Assembly: GCA_008931825.1 (NCBI GenBank)
Contig: QXVZ01029387.1
Location: forward strand, 62,001-126,000
Source of the DNA: Phallusia fumigata
Lineage: Eukaryota > Chordata > Ascidiacea > Phlebobranchia > Ascidiidae
Length of the DNA stretch: 64,000 nucleotides
Direction of reading: 5' to 3'
In this document: one piece after another, positions 12,301-25,051 of the stretch
Layout: every line of letters starts with the position of its first letter
Position numbering within the stretch: position 1 is the first letter of the stretch
Notes under the pieces: model-generated
Databases searched by the model: none
What the model saw: the letters and a program-made list of their open reading frames with translations, nothing else
Told to the model about the DNA's origin: nothing
Program-made: the position numbers and the translations under genes

Positions 12301-15300
12301 TTTGTGTTTGTTTTATGCTACCTAGCATACTTATCTGCCGAAGTTTTCCATCTTTCTGGAATAATAGCGTAAGCATCTCTGCATAATGTTTGTCACAGCT
12401 GCTCCCATACAGAATAAAATATAGATCGGTAAAATGTCAATGTTGTCAAACACCAATCTAACTCCATTTTATTGTTACTGTTTGACCCTAATTGAGGCTC
12501 AGGCTATTTTGAGCTCCATCCTGTGGGAATATTGACATTTGTTTGAAGATTGGTCATTATATATCGGCAAATGAACAGCCTTGTTTACTCAACCAAATTT
12601 GTTTGCACAAGCTACTCTAACTTAATGTAGAAATCAACATGTGCCATCAAAGGCTGTTATTGATTCAGTAGAATATACTTTATTTGATCAAAGTTTGTTT
12701 GGTAACAAGTGACTGTATTGATCCAGAATTGTATTTGCCGCTTTCACAATGAGTGCATATGTGGAACACAACATTTCCTCCAAGTCCCACACAACTGTGA
12801 AGTATGGAATGAAAATGTTGGCTAACATTGCCGAGACAATCATATTTATGTTACTTGGGATTGCGGCTGTCAGTGACTTCTGGCAATATTGGAACACTGG
12901 TTTTGTATTCTGGACCCTTCTGTTTATAACTATATACCGAGTTATTGGTAAGAATGTTAGCAACAGAATTTGCCACTATCTAAAATTTTTACTATTGGTA
13001 AATATTGGGAATATTTTGTCAAAAAAACAAAAAACACAGAAACTTATTATGCTATTGAATATAAAACCATTTGAAACAAATTTGTATAATTTTATCTCTG
13101 TAAATGATTTTCTGGTAATTTGGTTGATCTTTGCTAAAATTTATCATGCCGAAAATTCTTAGCCCAAAACCTGTTTGTCCAGCATGACTGGCACAACTTG
13201 TTCCAAGCAATGAGACATAATGACCATGCATTTTTAGAAGACTTCCAACTCCTGGGTTTAAAAAACGTCATGTCATTATTGCAGGTGTCCTGAGTTTAAC
13301 GTGGGTCATCAACTGTATCCGAATTGACAAAATAAGCAAAGTTGATCAGTTTGTGATGGCATATGGTGGCTTGCGTGGAGCTATTGCCTTTTCACTTGTT
13401 TCTCTTACCTCACCAGAGCTGGTGCCACCAATTAAAACTATGATATGTGCTTGTATTGTGGCCATTCTATTCACATCCTTCGTGCAGGTTTGTATAGTGC
13501 CTGAATTCTGAACAGTTTGACAGATCTTTTCTCATATTGTCTGTGATCAAATATTAAGGGCTCTACAATACGACCTTTCGTTGAACTGCTCAAAGTGCGC
13601 ACAGCAGACAAACACAGGAAAACCATGTTTGAAGATGTCAACATGCGGGTAAGGCATAAACCTGTGGTTTGCTTTTGTGGACAGAAGCAACTGGTTAAAT
13701 TCTCCTTATGGCACTGTTTTGCATCGCACATATGTTGGGTATTCATGTTGCACAAACTGTGAATCAATATCCTTTACTCTGACATTGTTTTTGTAAACAA
13801 TTTAAATATTTATGCAGCTTATCGAGCATTTGATGACTGGTATAGAGGATGTGACTGGCCATCATGGACATCATTACTGGACTCAAAGGTTTGTTGTTAC
13901 TTCAGGACTTTAGAACCTAACTCTATTATATTATACCTGAAGATATGACACAATTTATTTCAACGCATTTAATGTGACCTACACTGAGTTTAACATACAC
14001 TGAAATATTATGGTATGCAACTTGAGCACCGTGACCAATCCAGGATCAGCCGCTTAAGTGCACTTGTCTGTATCATTCTATTGATTTTTTTGTTGTGGTT
14101 TCATCTCTCTTTGCATTATAGTTTGTCTGTAAAATAAAACTGTGAATTAGTTTTTTTGTTATGTTTTGAATGAAGAAATGTATTAGTGATACATGTTCTT
14201 TCTAAAAGAAAGTTGATTTACAAAAATTGGTTTCAAAACTGAACATCTGCCATTTCAGGTTTCTTCGTTTTAATGCTGAGTACTTGTCCCGGTGGTTTAT
14301 CAGGGAACCATACAAATGTCGTGACTTGGAAATCTTGGAAACATTTCATAGAATTAATAAGCGGGAGGCGGTGGATTTAGCTGCTGAATATGAGAGAGGT
14401 TTGTCTGCCTGTTTTAATTAGTTGATTGGCAACTTGTGGTGTATCCTCAACCACAGCAACTTGATTACTGTTGACATATTTTGGAGTACTCCAAGAAATG
14501 TGTTTGAACTGAAAATATACAAACCCACGAATGTGCCCTTAACTTGTATGTTGCTGTTTTTAATGCCTAATGCACATCTGAACACCAGAATAACATTCAC
14601 CAGCATTTTATTGAAATAATTTTTCTGACAAAACCAGCAAGGTTGTCACCGTAACGAGCAATGTTTAAACTTTTGACCTAATTATATACAGCTCTAAAGC
14701 CCAAGAAATCAAAATTATATTAAACATATGGGTAATTGCACAGAAGCTGCATACATTTAATTAATCAGGAAGTAATAGCAATGTGCCAGGATCTTTCAAC
14801 TGTGTTGGTGTTGACTTTTATGTTACAGTTAAAAAGTTTGTGTAACCAGGAAGTCTTTTTGAATGTTGCAGCTGGAAGCAGTGGAGAGATGAAATTGACT
14901 GGGACAATGGCCAACCTGCTATTACCCTATGAAATGAGGCGTTCCTACTCTCAGGCTTCATTTAATACTATGGTGTAAGTCATGCAAGTACAGTTGGGTT
15001 TGATATATGGGATGAAACATTTTGCAATGCAACCTGTCATATATTTGTCAGCAAGCCAAGCAGTGGATTATACCTGACTTTTTCAATTATACAATAGTTT
15101 GCATTCATACTGTGATATAATCCAGTGAGACCCAAGTAATCAATACCCATAATTGTGATTGTTTGCAACAGACTGTTTAGCTCCTATTTGAGCAAGTGAT
15201 CAATAACTGTTTGCAAGTAACTAACTGGGCAAGTAATTGTTCAGTCGCTGTTATGCAAAAAGTAATATCTCTATTTTCCAGTCGGGAGCATGGTGTATCT

Positions 15301-18300
15301 GATGCCATAATTGACATGCGGGCCCTAGAGGTTCAGAACAAGTCAAAAGCAGCTATACGTAGCACAGAGGATGCAGATGTCCATCATGTTCTACAACAAA
15401 ACATGTACAAACCAAGAACTAGGGTATGATTTTCAAATTTGGTATCGTCTTGTGAATACTTCTGTTAGCTGTCCTGTTTTGCATGTATAAATTATGTTCA
15501 TGTAGAAAGCTATGCTTGTGTGTGCCCATTTTCGTTTAGTTCACAACAGCATCAAGAAATTGAAAAGCTAAAATTAAATTTCTGGTAATGGCTGAGACAA
15601 GTGATAAATCCACAATGAACTGTCTTAGAACAGAACTAAGTTACTACACGGGTGTAAACATTTTTCTTGTTCCAAGGATCCAACAAGGCATCGCCGTGGT
15701 TACATAGATGAAGACTGCACGAGGAAACGGCAAGAACAGGAAATTATAATTCGACACAAAATTCAACAGAGGCGGCAACACAAGCATTACAAACATAAAC
15801 ACACAAGACATAAGGTTTGAACTGTTTTTATGTTGTAGAAACTGTTTGTTATAAAGAATCTGTCTAGAAAATGTTATCATTGCCACAAAACCAATCAACT
15901 TTTTTTCAGCCACGTAATTCATCGAAATCACCTTTAGCCAAACCACCGAGTGACAAGTCGTTGAAGAAAGGTATCAAACTCTGTCTGTACACGATTGTCA
16001 TGAATTATTTTATGTGCGTCATAACCTGTTCTGCCATGAAACAATGTGCAACTTCCAACGCGAATAATTTTGCAACAGCTTTAGGGAAAAATGCTTTTTG
16101 CATGTTGTCTAGTAAACAGTTATGATGAGGAGACTACCAAGTTATTAGGTAAGAGTAAATGGCATGAACTCTCTTGCTATCATTCACCTACCTTAATCTG
16201 CACTAGTAGTTGCTGGCAGCCTCTTGCATGCTTTCTAATTTTTGCAATGGACTGCACATAATTCGTTGGCATTTATTGTTCAGTTTAGTCCCTGGCATGC
16301 AAGTGTTGGAAAAACTTCCTGTTTAGGGATTAAAAAAATTTATAATGTGCATTGTGCAGTAAGTGCCACATCTTTTGGTAAAAATTAGGGCAATAGGATA
16401 TGTGTTAAAAATGACTGGGGGGGTCAAAGAAGAAGGGGTACATTAGAATTGTTCATAAATAGGTGGTTAATGTATTGGACTGGACTGAATAAGGTTGTAA
16501 ATACTGGTGTGCATGATCCTTAAAAAACTTTTGACAGGTAAATTTGTCAGCAATTTTCTCAATATAAAGCTTTAAATCTTATACACCGATACCACTACCC
16601 AAATATTTGTAGAGGCTTATCGAGAAACTTTGATACTTATGTAGTGAGTAATGTCAAACACAGTCATCTTTCAAACGAACAAATCACACCTTCAACCTGT
16701 TATAGTCCTGGGACTCGGTTACTTTCAATTTTTATTAATTATCCACACTAGGAAATGACTAACAACATCAACAGGATATTAGGTGTTGGTCAATTAATTA
16801 TTACCATTATACACCTGTGTTAGTGACAATGAACCACATCCGTAACCAAAGGCCTACAACAAAACTAAAATTGGTCACAACCAAGCAATGTTAAACATTT
16901 TAGGCCAAACTCCCATAGTCTTGTTAAATATTCGAATCGAATGTACAAAAAACAGTTTACATACACTTTATTTGTGTCAGGTCACCTTTGGGTATCTCCC
17001 TTTTTCGTAATCCCAACCAATGCTGTTTCAAAACGGAATAATTTTTGAGAGGAATGAAAATCAGTAAACTGTGTAACCTACAGTTTATGGTTGGCTGCAT
17101 GGTGGTTTCCAAGTAAACTCACATCAGGGCATTTCCACTGCCTGAACTTTTTTCTGCATTGTGTTTTTGACATAGCTTGCTTTAATTATTTTCCTGTAGA
17201 ATTTGGCCCGCTTGTAGATAGATAGTTATCTTAAATTGATCTGAACAACCTACAAAACCAATGTAAAAAAGCAAACCAGACAATAAATCTACATTGTTTG
17301 GTTTTACTTATTTTTTTCCCTCTGTAGCAATGTTTTTGGCTTTTCATCTTTTATAATTGTGGCAATTTTGTGTGAGTCATTGGTAGGTCAACATACATGG
17401 GACCATCAACACATTCTAAGTATGCATAGACAATTGCTCTTGCGTCATTATGGTAAATTAAACTTTATTCAAAAAACAGCGACCGAGGGCTAAATATTGC
17501 TCATTACAATCGCTCTCACTAACTTTCAGTGTGTGTTTCATGCCGAATTACAACAACTGCCATGCAATAAATATCCTTTGCTAACATGAAGCAGCACAGG
17601 TTTTTTCGAAGGCAATATATTAGTTTGTTAACCAACAGTGAATATGCTGCTTCACGAACTTAGCAATGCAATTAGAAAATGCATGTGCATTTTTTTACCA
17701 CAGCCAACTGTTTTAGGTGAAATGTGCCAAAACTATTTGGCCACATCATTTTTAAAATGTCACAATGCAATGCAGTTGAGTTCCACTATTTGGTTTTCCT
17801 TGTTTGGCTACCAAGCATGGTTGGACAAATTCAACTTGTAATTATAATGGGTGGTATTTTTTGGATTTACATTTATCTGTTAATTTTTCGGTCTTGCATC
17901 TTCCTAGCTTTTGGGTAAAAACAACATCTTAATATATTTACCATTTTTAATATGTTACAGTCAAATACTTCGCCATCAAACATTCTTGAAAAGCAACCCA
18001 CACCAATCACTTCCATTCATTGTGTTAATAAGGCCATGCCTCTACAATTTTTATATTTTCAAATTTTTCAGCTCCAACATTCGTTGTGGATCCAAGTGCA
18101 GATGAATCCAAAAGTCATGAAGTATCTCATGATGACCCAGGGATTACTTTCTCGGTAGAAAACAGAAATGGTGAGTCTGTATACTGCATGTAGGCAGAAG
18201 GCGGTAGCAATAAAACATATTATTTAGACTATTAAAAACAAAATGGTTGAAATAAGTTGATTTTAGATGTAGAAAAATTACAAAATTGTATGTGATCCTC

Positions 18301-20375
18301 CCACTGTTAAAAACCTTTATTTTAAAAACTAGTTGACATAAACGAACATCTCAGAATATTGGTAATTTATTTTGCTGACTATTCGGGGCAAAGAATTTAA
18401 GCGCAATCAAAGTAACTAAAATATTGTTTTGTTGAGTTGTGTCTTGTAATTAATCACGAAAACAAACAAATAGTAATATGACAAACAACATCAACTTTAA
18501 GCTAACAATTTACCTGAGGTAGGAACAAGCTGAATTGACGAAACTAGCTCACTGTGCACTGAATGAATTTGCACCACAAATTGCACATGTTGATTTTTCA
18601 CGCTGTGCGAGAAAACCACGTTTAAATTTTTCATCACTTTTTATACCCGCTTTATTCTTCCCAAGCTGGCCTCAAAAATGGATGGAGGTTAGCCCGTAAC
18701 CCCCTAGGGTTCATGAGTTCATTTAAAACTCTGCCCGAAGAAACTATATCAGGTTTGATACCGGTACTGTAGTGGTGTCTCTGTCCTATGTTTTTAGCAT
18801 GTCATTTCAACCTGTTATTTTACAACTTAGTCTTTGTACAACTTGCTTGCAATGAAACCTGGCATATGCACTCCGCTTCTTAAAATATTGAGTTAAACTC
18901 AACTTCTGCTGATAATCTACCAAAAAATTATAGGGAGTGGTTATTTGCTGCCTAATTGGTGAGAATATTTCTGCCACATGCCAAAAGCTTTAATTTATCA
19001 AAAACTTTTGCACATTAATTTTTTAGGTTATCAATGTACAGCTTGAAAAAACTAGTTTTTTGTTACAAGATGTTACAAACAGCACCTTGTTTATTTGCAC
19101 CTAACATCATCACACAGCTTTTCAAAAACTATTTGTCTTCTAAAAGAATTTGAAAATAAAAGCTTTTACCAAAGTTATGATACAATTTTGCATAGTTTAC
19201 ATTTTAGCTTTAACTTCACTTGCAAATTATGCTTGCTTTACTGCAAACCTTTTTAGTCCACTGCTTTTTTACAATTCTTTTGGTGGGACCCTTGTTTGTC
19301 CAATGAGACTGACAAATATTATTGATAGGGAGCTTGTGTGGTTTGTACAATTGTTCGTATGATGTGTGTCGGTACCACATTAATGTTTGAAGCAAAACTT
19401 TCCAAAGAAAAAGATTTCATAAAGTTTTATGCCTTTTTTGTACTAGGTTGTCCATTTATTGCTAAAAAATATTTTCCTGCTGTTACTTTTTTCACCAGAA
19501 GTACCTTGGTATATAGTATTGCATATGCCTTTTTCATTGAATGATTAGAACTCTCTATATCAGTTTACTAACCAACAGGTTTAGTGGTCATCATTTTTTA
19601 GTTTAAACTGTGATTTTACAAGAAGTTTACATACCCTTGCTTCACTCCTCTCTGTTTTTGCTGCCTTACATTTAATTTGCATTAGGAGGTTTTGTTGCTT
19701 CTAAAAAAAAACAGTTTTAATTACCTCCAACTGTTATGTGCAGAAGTTACATCAGAACCAACTGATGAGACGCACGTTGATGGTGGGGGGCTGGAGTTGC
19801 CATGGAAATCAGGCAATAACAATGAGGTGGCTGTTAGTGATCCTCACACGATGAGCAGTGAGCAAGGTTAGTTAACCATTAATTCTGGGCCGTAGTCAGT
19901 GATGTAAAATGCTGTAGTTCTTCGAAATGTTAATCTGGGTTGTCATTTATTTTCATACATGTCAGACTTTACCTATTTCTACGTATATACCTGCTGTTGG
20001 AAATAAAATATCTTATTTTAAACACTAGGGATCAACTATCCATCTGTTAATTTTTTCAAAGATCCAACCCTTTGGCGAAGCTCCTAATTAAACTACGTTA
20101 TAACCTTACATGTGAATTATGATCGAGTCACAGTCAATCCAAAGATTGGTGTCTGTGACTTTCATTGCAAGAAGCCGCATAATAATCCAAAATGCAACAA
20201 CAAATATGTTTATGCAGGAAAGGGTTTTGAACTTTGGCCCCGTGATCCAGATAAAACCTCGACAAGTCCACAAAAGGACAGTCAAGAAGTGCCAGCTTTG
20301 GTTGTCACATCTTTATCGGAAACAAGTACATTGGATGAAGATATGTGGGAGAGCATTCCAGAAGATCGGGTGTAA
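9322..20375 (+). CDS. Na+/H+ exchanger, SLC9 family, NHE2/3/5-like, 19 exons
   Basis: Coding exons: 9322-9406, 9559-9612, 10457-10492, 10727-10822, 11006-11320, 11836-11993, 12112-12368, 12727-12947, 13285-13487, 13559-13648, 13818-13888, 14259-14398, 14872-14974, 15282-15423, 15677-15814, 15910-15970, 18072-18170, 19744-19866, 20218-20375. Phase holds at every junction and the total of 2550 nt gives 849 residues (human NHE3 has 834). A signal-like start ([20 protein letters not shown]) precedes the exchanger domain. Hallmarks are [18 protein letters not shown] (amiloride/ion-path helix), [18 protein letters not shown], the transport motif [24 protein letters not shown] and [11 protein letters not shown]. 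The cytoplasmic tail keeps IDMRALEVQ and [13 protein letters not shown] as in NHE3, and has a His/Arg-rich exon (15677-15814). It swaps H+ for Na+ at the plasma membrane. The stop is followed by AATAAA at about 20387. I place it in the NHE2/3/5 group, but the exact paralogue is not settled. Confidence 0.94.
15971..18071 (+). other. large intron of the Na+/H+ exchanger gene
   Basis: This 2.1-kb intron lies between the tail exons at 15910-15970 and 18072-18170. It is the largest in the gene; most others are 100-600 bases. I see AT-rich sequence without open frames that resemble proteins and without clear terminal repeats. The 1.6-kb intron from 18171 to 19743 is similar. Confidence 0.5.
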
Positions 20376-22228
20376 ATTTGTTGCTCAATAAACACAGCAA
20401 GAAGGAGATGCTGCTCCACGGAAAAAGCTCATGCAGGAATTCTCTGACACTTGTGCATATATATACATATATATATGTGTGTGTGCAATAAATAAAATTC
20501 AGTCAGCTGGCCAATATTCGGTTTGTGCTGCTTCAAACCAGTATTTTAGCTTCAACTGTTGTGCATTTAACTTGTGTTTGGTGTTGTTTCAAAGTGCATA
20601 TGTAAAAATAATCTTCTTGTGGCAGTATGGACAGTAAGTTATATATCTAACTATTGCATATTCTGAACATATTTTTTGTCTGTTGTGCTTACCAATTTTT
20701 TTAAACAATTAGAGAAATGTGCTTTCAGTACAGAAATAGCACTGTTCCAAGATTAATTTAGTACTACGAAAATACTAGAAAACGCTTTAAGGGTTGTCTT
20801 CTGATCCTGTATTTTCAATTTTATCAAGAACTTATGAAATAATTCACCACACAAGTTTGCATGGAAGTTTGTATTTGCACACAACATAATTGTTGTTATT
20901 AATTAATGCACTTATTGTTTGCAATCTTGTGTTCCTAATTATAATGATTAGGTTTTTACTGGACAATGTGCAGTTCATTCTAATAACTAACGCTTACCCA
21001 TCACCAAACTAACGGACTCGTGCATTGCTTCACCATCACAAACATATGTAACTTTATCTGCTTCTATGGTGTAAGTTTTTACAACGTAACTGCGAAATGT
21101 ATCTATGCACCTTGAGGGTATTTTAACTAAAAAGTCTTGGATTAAATTTGTTGCCTTTTTTCCTGTCATTATGGTATTTTATCACCATGGCTTCTGGAAA
21201 AATGCTTGTTACTTATTTTGCAGGCTTATCAATGGCATACAAAACTACATTCAGTTATTTTAGTGCCATATTGCTTCAGTAAGCATGTTCCAGTTAATGA
21301 TCAAATATTTTTAGTGCAGTGTAGTGAAATTGAAAAAATTGCAACTTTAATTTTCTTGATGATATTTTATACATGTGAGAGGATGGGTTACATGTCTACA
21401 TAATTGCTTTTATATTTTGTTGATATTTGCTTCTAAAACTCTTTATTTAGGATTTAAATGCTTTTGACACATAAATGAATATTTATTCTTCAAATCTCCA
21501 AGTAACTATGAATACAGAATCTTGCTCATTGCATGTAGACCCAGCTGGTACCTCTCAAATTATTGTTTTGTGCTATGCATTGCATGACTTATAACTGCCA
21601 ACTGATTTTGTATTTGTGCAGTTCATTGTGAAGGCACCTGCAAAAGTTGTGATGACAACTCATTACCAAGCAGCCGCTGTTGAATACTAATAAACTGTAC
21701 AGTAATTCAAATTTGATTGGTTTCTGTTACATTGGCTAAACTTGCAAAACAATTTTGTTACTATGTGTAACACCATTGTCAAAAGGCATCAAGGTAAAAT
21801 GATCAATAAGTTCGAAACATTAATTGTAAAAGTAAAACCAGAAAAAAGAGCCAGTACAAAATCATCAAAACAGCCATAAACTCAATTTTGCATACTTAGT
21901 CAATTCTTCTGATGAAACAGACCATACTTCCATGATCTGAAATTGGATGCGAACCCAAACAACCAATGCGATTATTTGTGCACAATAGTTAAATTTCAGA
22001 CCGCTTTATGATGTCCTAATGTGGAACGTGATTACACTTGAAGTAATCCAGTGACATTGCTGGAACTTACAAGTAACAACAGAGTGTCTGTCAAGCAAAT
22101 TCAAAATAATTCTTAACAAACCTACAGACCAAAATCAAATTTCGGAACATTTTGAGTGAATGGTTGGGACAAGGTATGTAAACCATGACCACCCTGGCTA
22201 AAATGGGTCTCATATGCCAACACCCTTG
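20376..22228. other. convergent intergenic region between NHE and the dehydrogenase
   Basis: The two flanking genes end toward each other here. NHE poly(A) signals are near 20387 and 20483. A TA/TG-rich run (atatatacatatatatatgtgtgtgtg) starts near 20457. Two weak exon-like frames are present. One is on the minus strand at 20987-21169, with a good gtaagc donor. The other is on the plus strand at about 21622-21690, where a gtgcag acceptor is followed by a 22-codon frame ending TAA, which overlaps an AATAAA. Neither could be tied to a gene. Confidence 0.4.
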
Positions 22229-23257
22229 TCATAAAAATCCTTTGACTTCAAGAAGACTTTGGTTCCACAGATTTTCTTGAAACTCATCACAATATGTAAC
22301 TTGTTTTGATCTCTCATATTTCTTTTTCCACCCTTTCAAACAAACTCCGAATGGCAAGGTAGTGGGCAAAACATCAATTATGTCATCTGCAGCATCTGAA
22401 GGAGCCTGTGTGACCCACAGGCATTAGACAAATCAGTGTTTAGAGTGAAAATTTAACATTATCAATTTTATAATAAGTTCACCAAGCGAAAAAACATTGT
22501 ATACTTACCTTATCATACATTCATCTACTTTGATCCTCAAATTGTTTCAATCATTAGTTACTGTTTGATTTTAAGAAGAACTTGTTTAAGACTAGTCATC
22601 TTACCCTCAAAATAAAGTTTCCAAACCACTGCAAACAAGTTGTTGTGAACTTTCCACTGTGTTTGTACAGTTCTGTGTTAACAGTTCCAGGATCATATAC
22701 CAATGCTTGTACGTTGGGTGCAACTGCTTTTAAATACTTTTGAAGCTTGTAGGTAAACATAATTAAACCCATTTTACTCCTTGCATATTGGCTTTCTGGT
22801 ATGTATATCCTAAAACATACGATGAAAATCTATTGTTTGGTAATTTTTTTTATAGGTATAGTAGTTTAACTTTAGTAAGTTTCTCCAAACATTTATTCAA
22901 AAATATTTAAAATCAGAACAATCCCACATTTTAAGTAAAAATACAATAAAACTATAACAGTTAAATGTGATGACAAACTGAACTAAATGCAGCTCATTTT
23001 TTTATAGTTTTGCTTAAGTTGTATGTAATTAGACAAAACAATCTCTCACCTTGCTGAGGGCCTAAACCAATCCGGAAAATCATGTGAGCCAATAATTGAA
23101 GAAGTTGATGATGTAACATTTATGACATGGCTCTGTTTTGACTCTTTCAAACCAGGTAAAAGCAGTAATGTCAGTAGAAAGTGTCCAAGGTAGTTAGTTG
23201 CCATGTGATATTCAATGCCTTGTTTTGAATATGTCTCTGGCACAAACATGACCCCGG
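22229..23257 (-). CDS. short-chain dehydrogenase/reductase, DHRSX-like, C-terminal exons only
   Basis: Three exons on the minus strand: 23257-23050, 22809-22605 and 22405-22229, with phases 2, 0 and stop. The first encodes the end of the cofactor-fold motif (AGVMFVPE, matching NNAGVM), NYLGHFLLTLLLLPGLKES and the catalytic-Ser strand HVINVTSSTSS. The second has the YxxxK active site (YARSK) and DPGTVNTELYKH, very close to human DHRSX (DPGVVNTDLYKH). The last keeps VTYCDEFQENLWNQS, also a DHRSX feature. It would be an NAD(P)-dependent oxidoreductase of the dehydrogenase/reductase X type. The N-terminal cofactor-binding exons (TGxxxGIG) are not visible. An LTR retroelement begins 95 bases upstream of the first exon seen, followed by the assembly gap, so those exons may be in the gap, farther away, or lost. 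Other retinol-dehydrogenase-like SDRs are possible but fit less well. Confidence 0.85.
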
Positions 23258-23352
23258 CTGCAATAAGTACAACAATTAACTTTTAATAATCAGGTCATAA
23301 ACATGATTTAACTGAAACCGAGCTGTTGGTGTAAGTTAAATCATACAGTGTG

Positions 23353-24160
23353 TGTAACGATTATTATTTCTATGTTGATTTTGGGACCGAGATTTTGTTG
23401 TGTAGTTCGTTTCTTGCATAGTTGCTGTGTATGTTTTGCCGGTAAATATCTGTTCTAATCGTTTGATTCTATTTGAATAAGGTATAAACAAACTACTTCT
23501 GAACTGGTTTATATTTAATAAAACACGGAACGTTACAGTGGTGGCAGCGGTGACCATTTCAGAAGCAGGATTACCTACAAAAGTTACTGGTCAAAGGCTG
23601 AATGAAATGGATTTGTCTGGAAAAAGCAAACTTGGGACTGGTTCACGAGCGGATAGAAAGCTCCTCGACACCCCAATAGGATGCACAGCAGATGGACAGA
23701 AACCTGAGAGTCCTGCTAAAAAGGTGGAGAAAGCAAAAACCTGGTTCAAGAAATATGGCGAAGCGTATGCTACAGAGCCAGTACGAGCCGAGTGTTCTAC
23801 AAATGTCTCTTCCAAGTGGGTAAATACACCTGTTCAATACGATGGAAATCACGATTTTTCTGCGTGGCTGGTGAGTTTTGAAAACTTTGCTGACCTGATA
23901 GGCATCCCCATGCAACAACGGGCACTGTCATTAATAACCTTCTGTGTCCCTGAGGTGGGGTTGGCCATTAAGAAAATGAACCTGACGCTACAACAAAAAC
24001 AAGATTTCCAATATTTTTCAAGTCGCCTAAAGGCCAGATTTGCACCTGAAGTTGACTGTGGCACTGCCATGTGCAGACTGATGGAGAGGAAACAGAAGTT
24101 GTCTGAATCAATAGAAACATACATGGGAGAACTGAGTGAAATTGCTCGCCTTGCTTATGG
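23353..24160 (+). mobile_element. fossil LTR retrotransposon, Ty3/gypsy-like, 5' part
   Basis: The 5' LTR is 23353-23537 (185 bases). Its ends are perfect inverted repeats (TGTAACG and CGTTACA), and an AATAAA lies near its 3' end. A primer-binding-site-like sequence (gtggtggcagcggtgac) follows at once. Next is a gag reading region with a retrotransposon gag core (FSAWLVSFENFADLIGI, YFSSRLKARFAPE, RLMERKQKLSESIETYMGEL). The element then runs into the assembly gap. No 3' LTR or pol is visible after the gap, so completeness and age cannot be judged. It is treated here as an incomplete fossil copy. Confidence 0.8.
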
Positions 24161-25051
24161 NNNNNNNNNNNNNNNNNNNNNNNNNNNNNNNNNNNNNNNN
24201 NNNNNNNNNNNNNNNNNNNNNNNNNNNNNNNNNNNNNNNNNNNNNNNNNNNNNNNNNNNNNNNNNNNNNNNNNNNNNNNNNNNNNNNNNNNNNNNNNNNN
24301 NNNNNNNNNNNNNNNNNNNNNNNNNNNNNNNNNNNNNNNNNNNNNNNNNNNNNNNNNNNNNNNNNNNNNNNNNNNNNNNNNNNNNNNNNNNNNNNNNNNN
24401 NNNNNNNNNNNNNNNNNNNNNNNNNNNNNNNNNNNNNNNNNNNNNNNNNNNNNNNNNNNNNNNNNNNNNNNNNNNNNNNNNNNNNNNNNNNNNNNNNNNN
24501 NNNNNNNNNNNNNNNNNNNNNNNNNNNNNNNNNNNNNNNNNNNNNNNNNNNNNNNNNNNNNNNNNNNNNNNNNNNNNNNNNNNNNNNNNNNNNNNNNNNN
24601 NNNNNNNNNNNNNNNNNNNNNNNNNNNNNNNNNNNNNNNNNNNNNNNNNNNNNNNNNNNNNNNNNNNNNNNNNNNNNNNNNNNNNNNNNNNNNNNNNNNN
24701 NNNNNNNNNNNNNNNNNNNNNNNNNNNNNNNNNNNNNNNNNNNNNNNNNNNNNNNNNNNNNNNNNNNNNNNNNNNNNNNNNNNNNNNNNNNNNNNNNNNN
24801 NNNNNNNNNNNNNNNNNNNNNNNNNNNNNNNNNNNNNNNNNNNNNNNNNNNNNNNNNNNNNNNNNNNNNNNNNNNNNNNNNNNNNNNNNNNNNNNNNNNN
24901 NNNNNNNNNNNNNNNNNNNNNNNNNNNNNNNNNNNNNNNNNNNNNNNNNNNNNNNNNNNNNNNNNNNNNNNNNNNNNNNNNNNNNNNNNNNNNNNNNNNN
25001 NNNNNNNNNNNNNNNNNNNNNNNNNNNNNNNNNNNNNNNNNNNNNNNNNNN
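24161..25051. other. assembly gap (891 N)
   Basis: All positions are N. Open frames reported across this stretch are artefacts of translating N. It hides the rest of the retroelement and possibly the 5' exons of the DHRSX-like gene. Confidence 0.99.

Noticed and set aside
20987-21169. 60-codon ATG-led minus-strand frame with a good splice donor
   Set aside because: No partner exon, no known motif and a stop immediately upstream in frame; not enough to call a gene.
24161-25051. Very long open frames on both strands across this stretch
   Set aside because: They are translations of N; there is no sequence.
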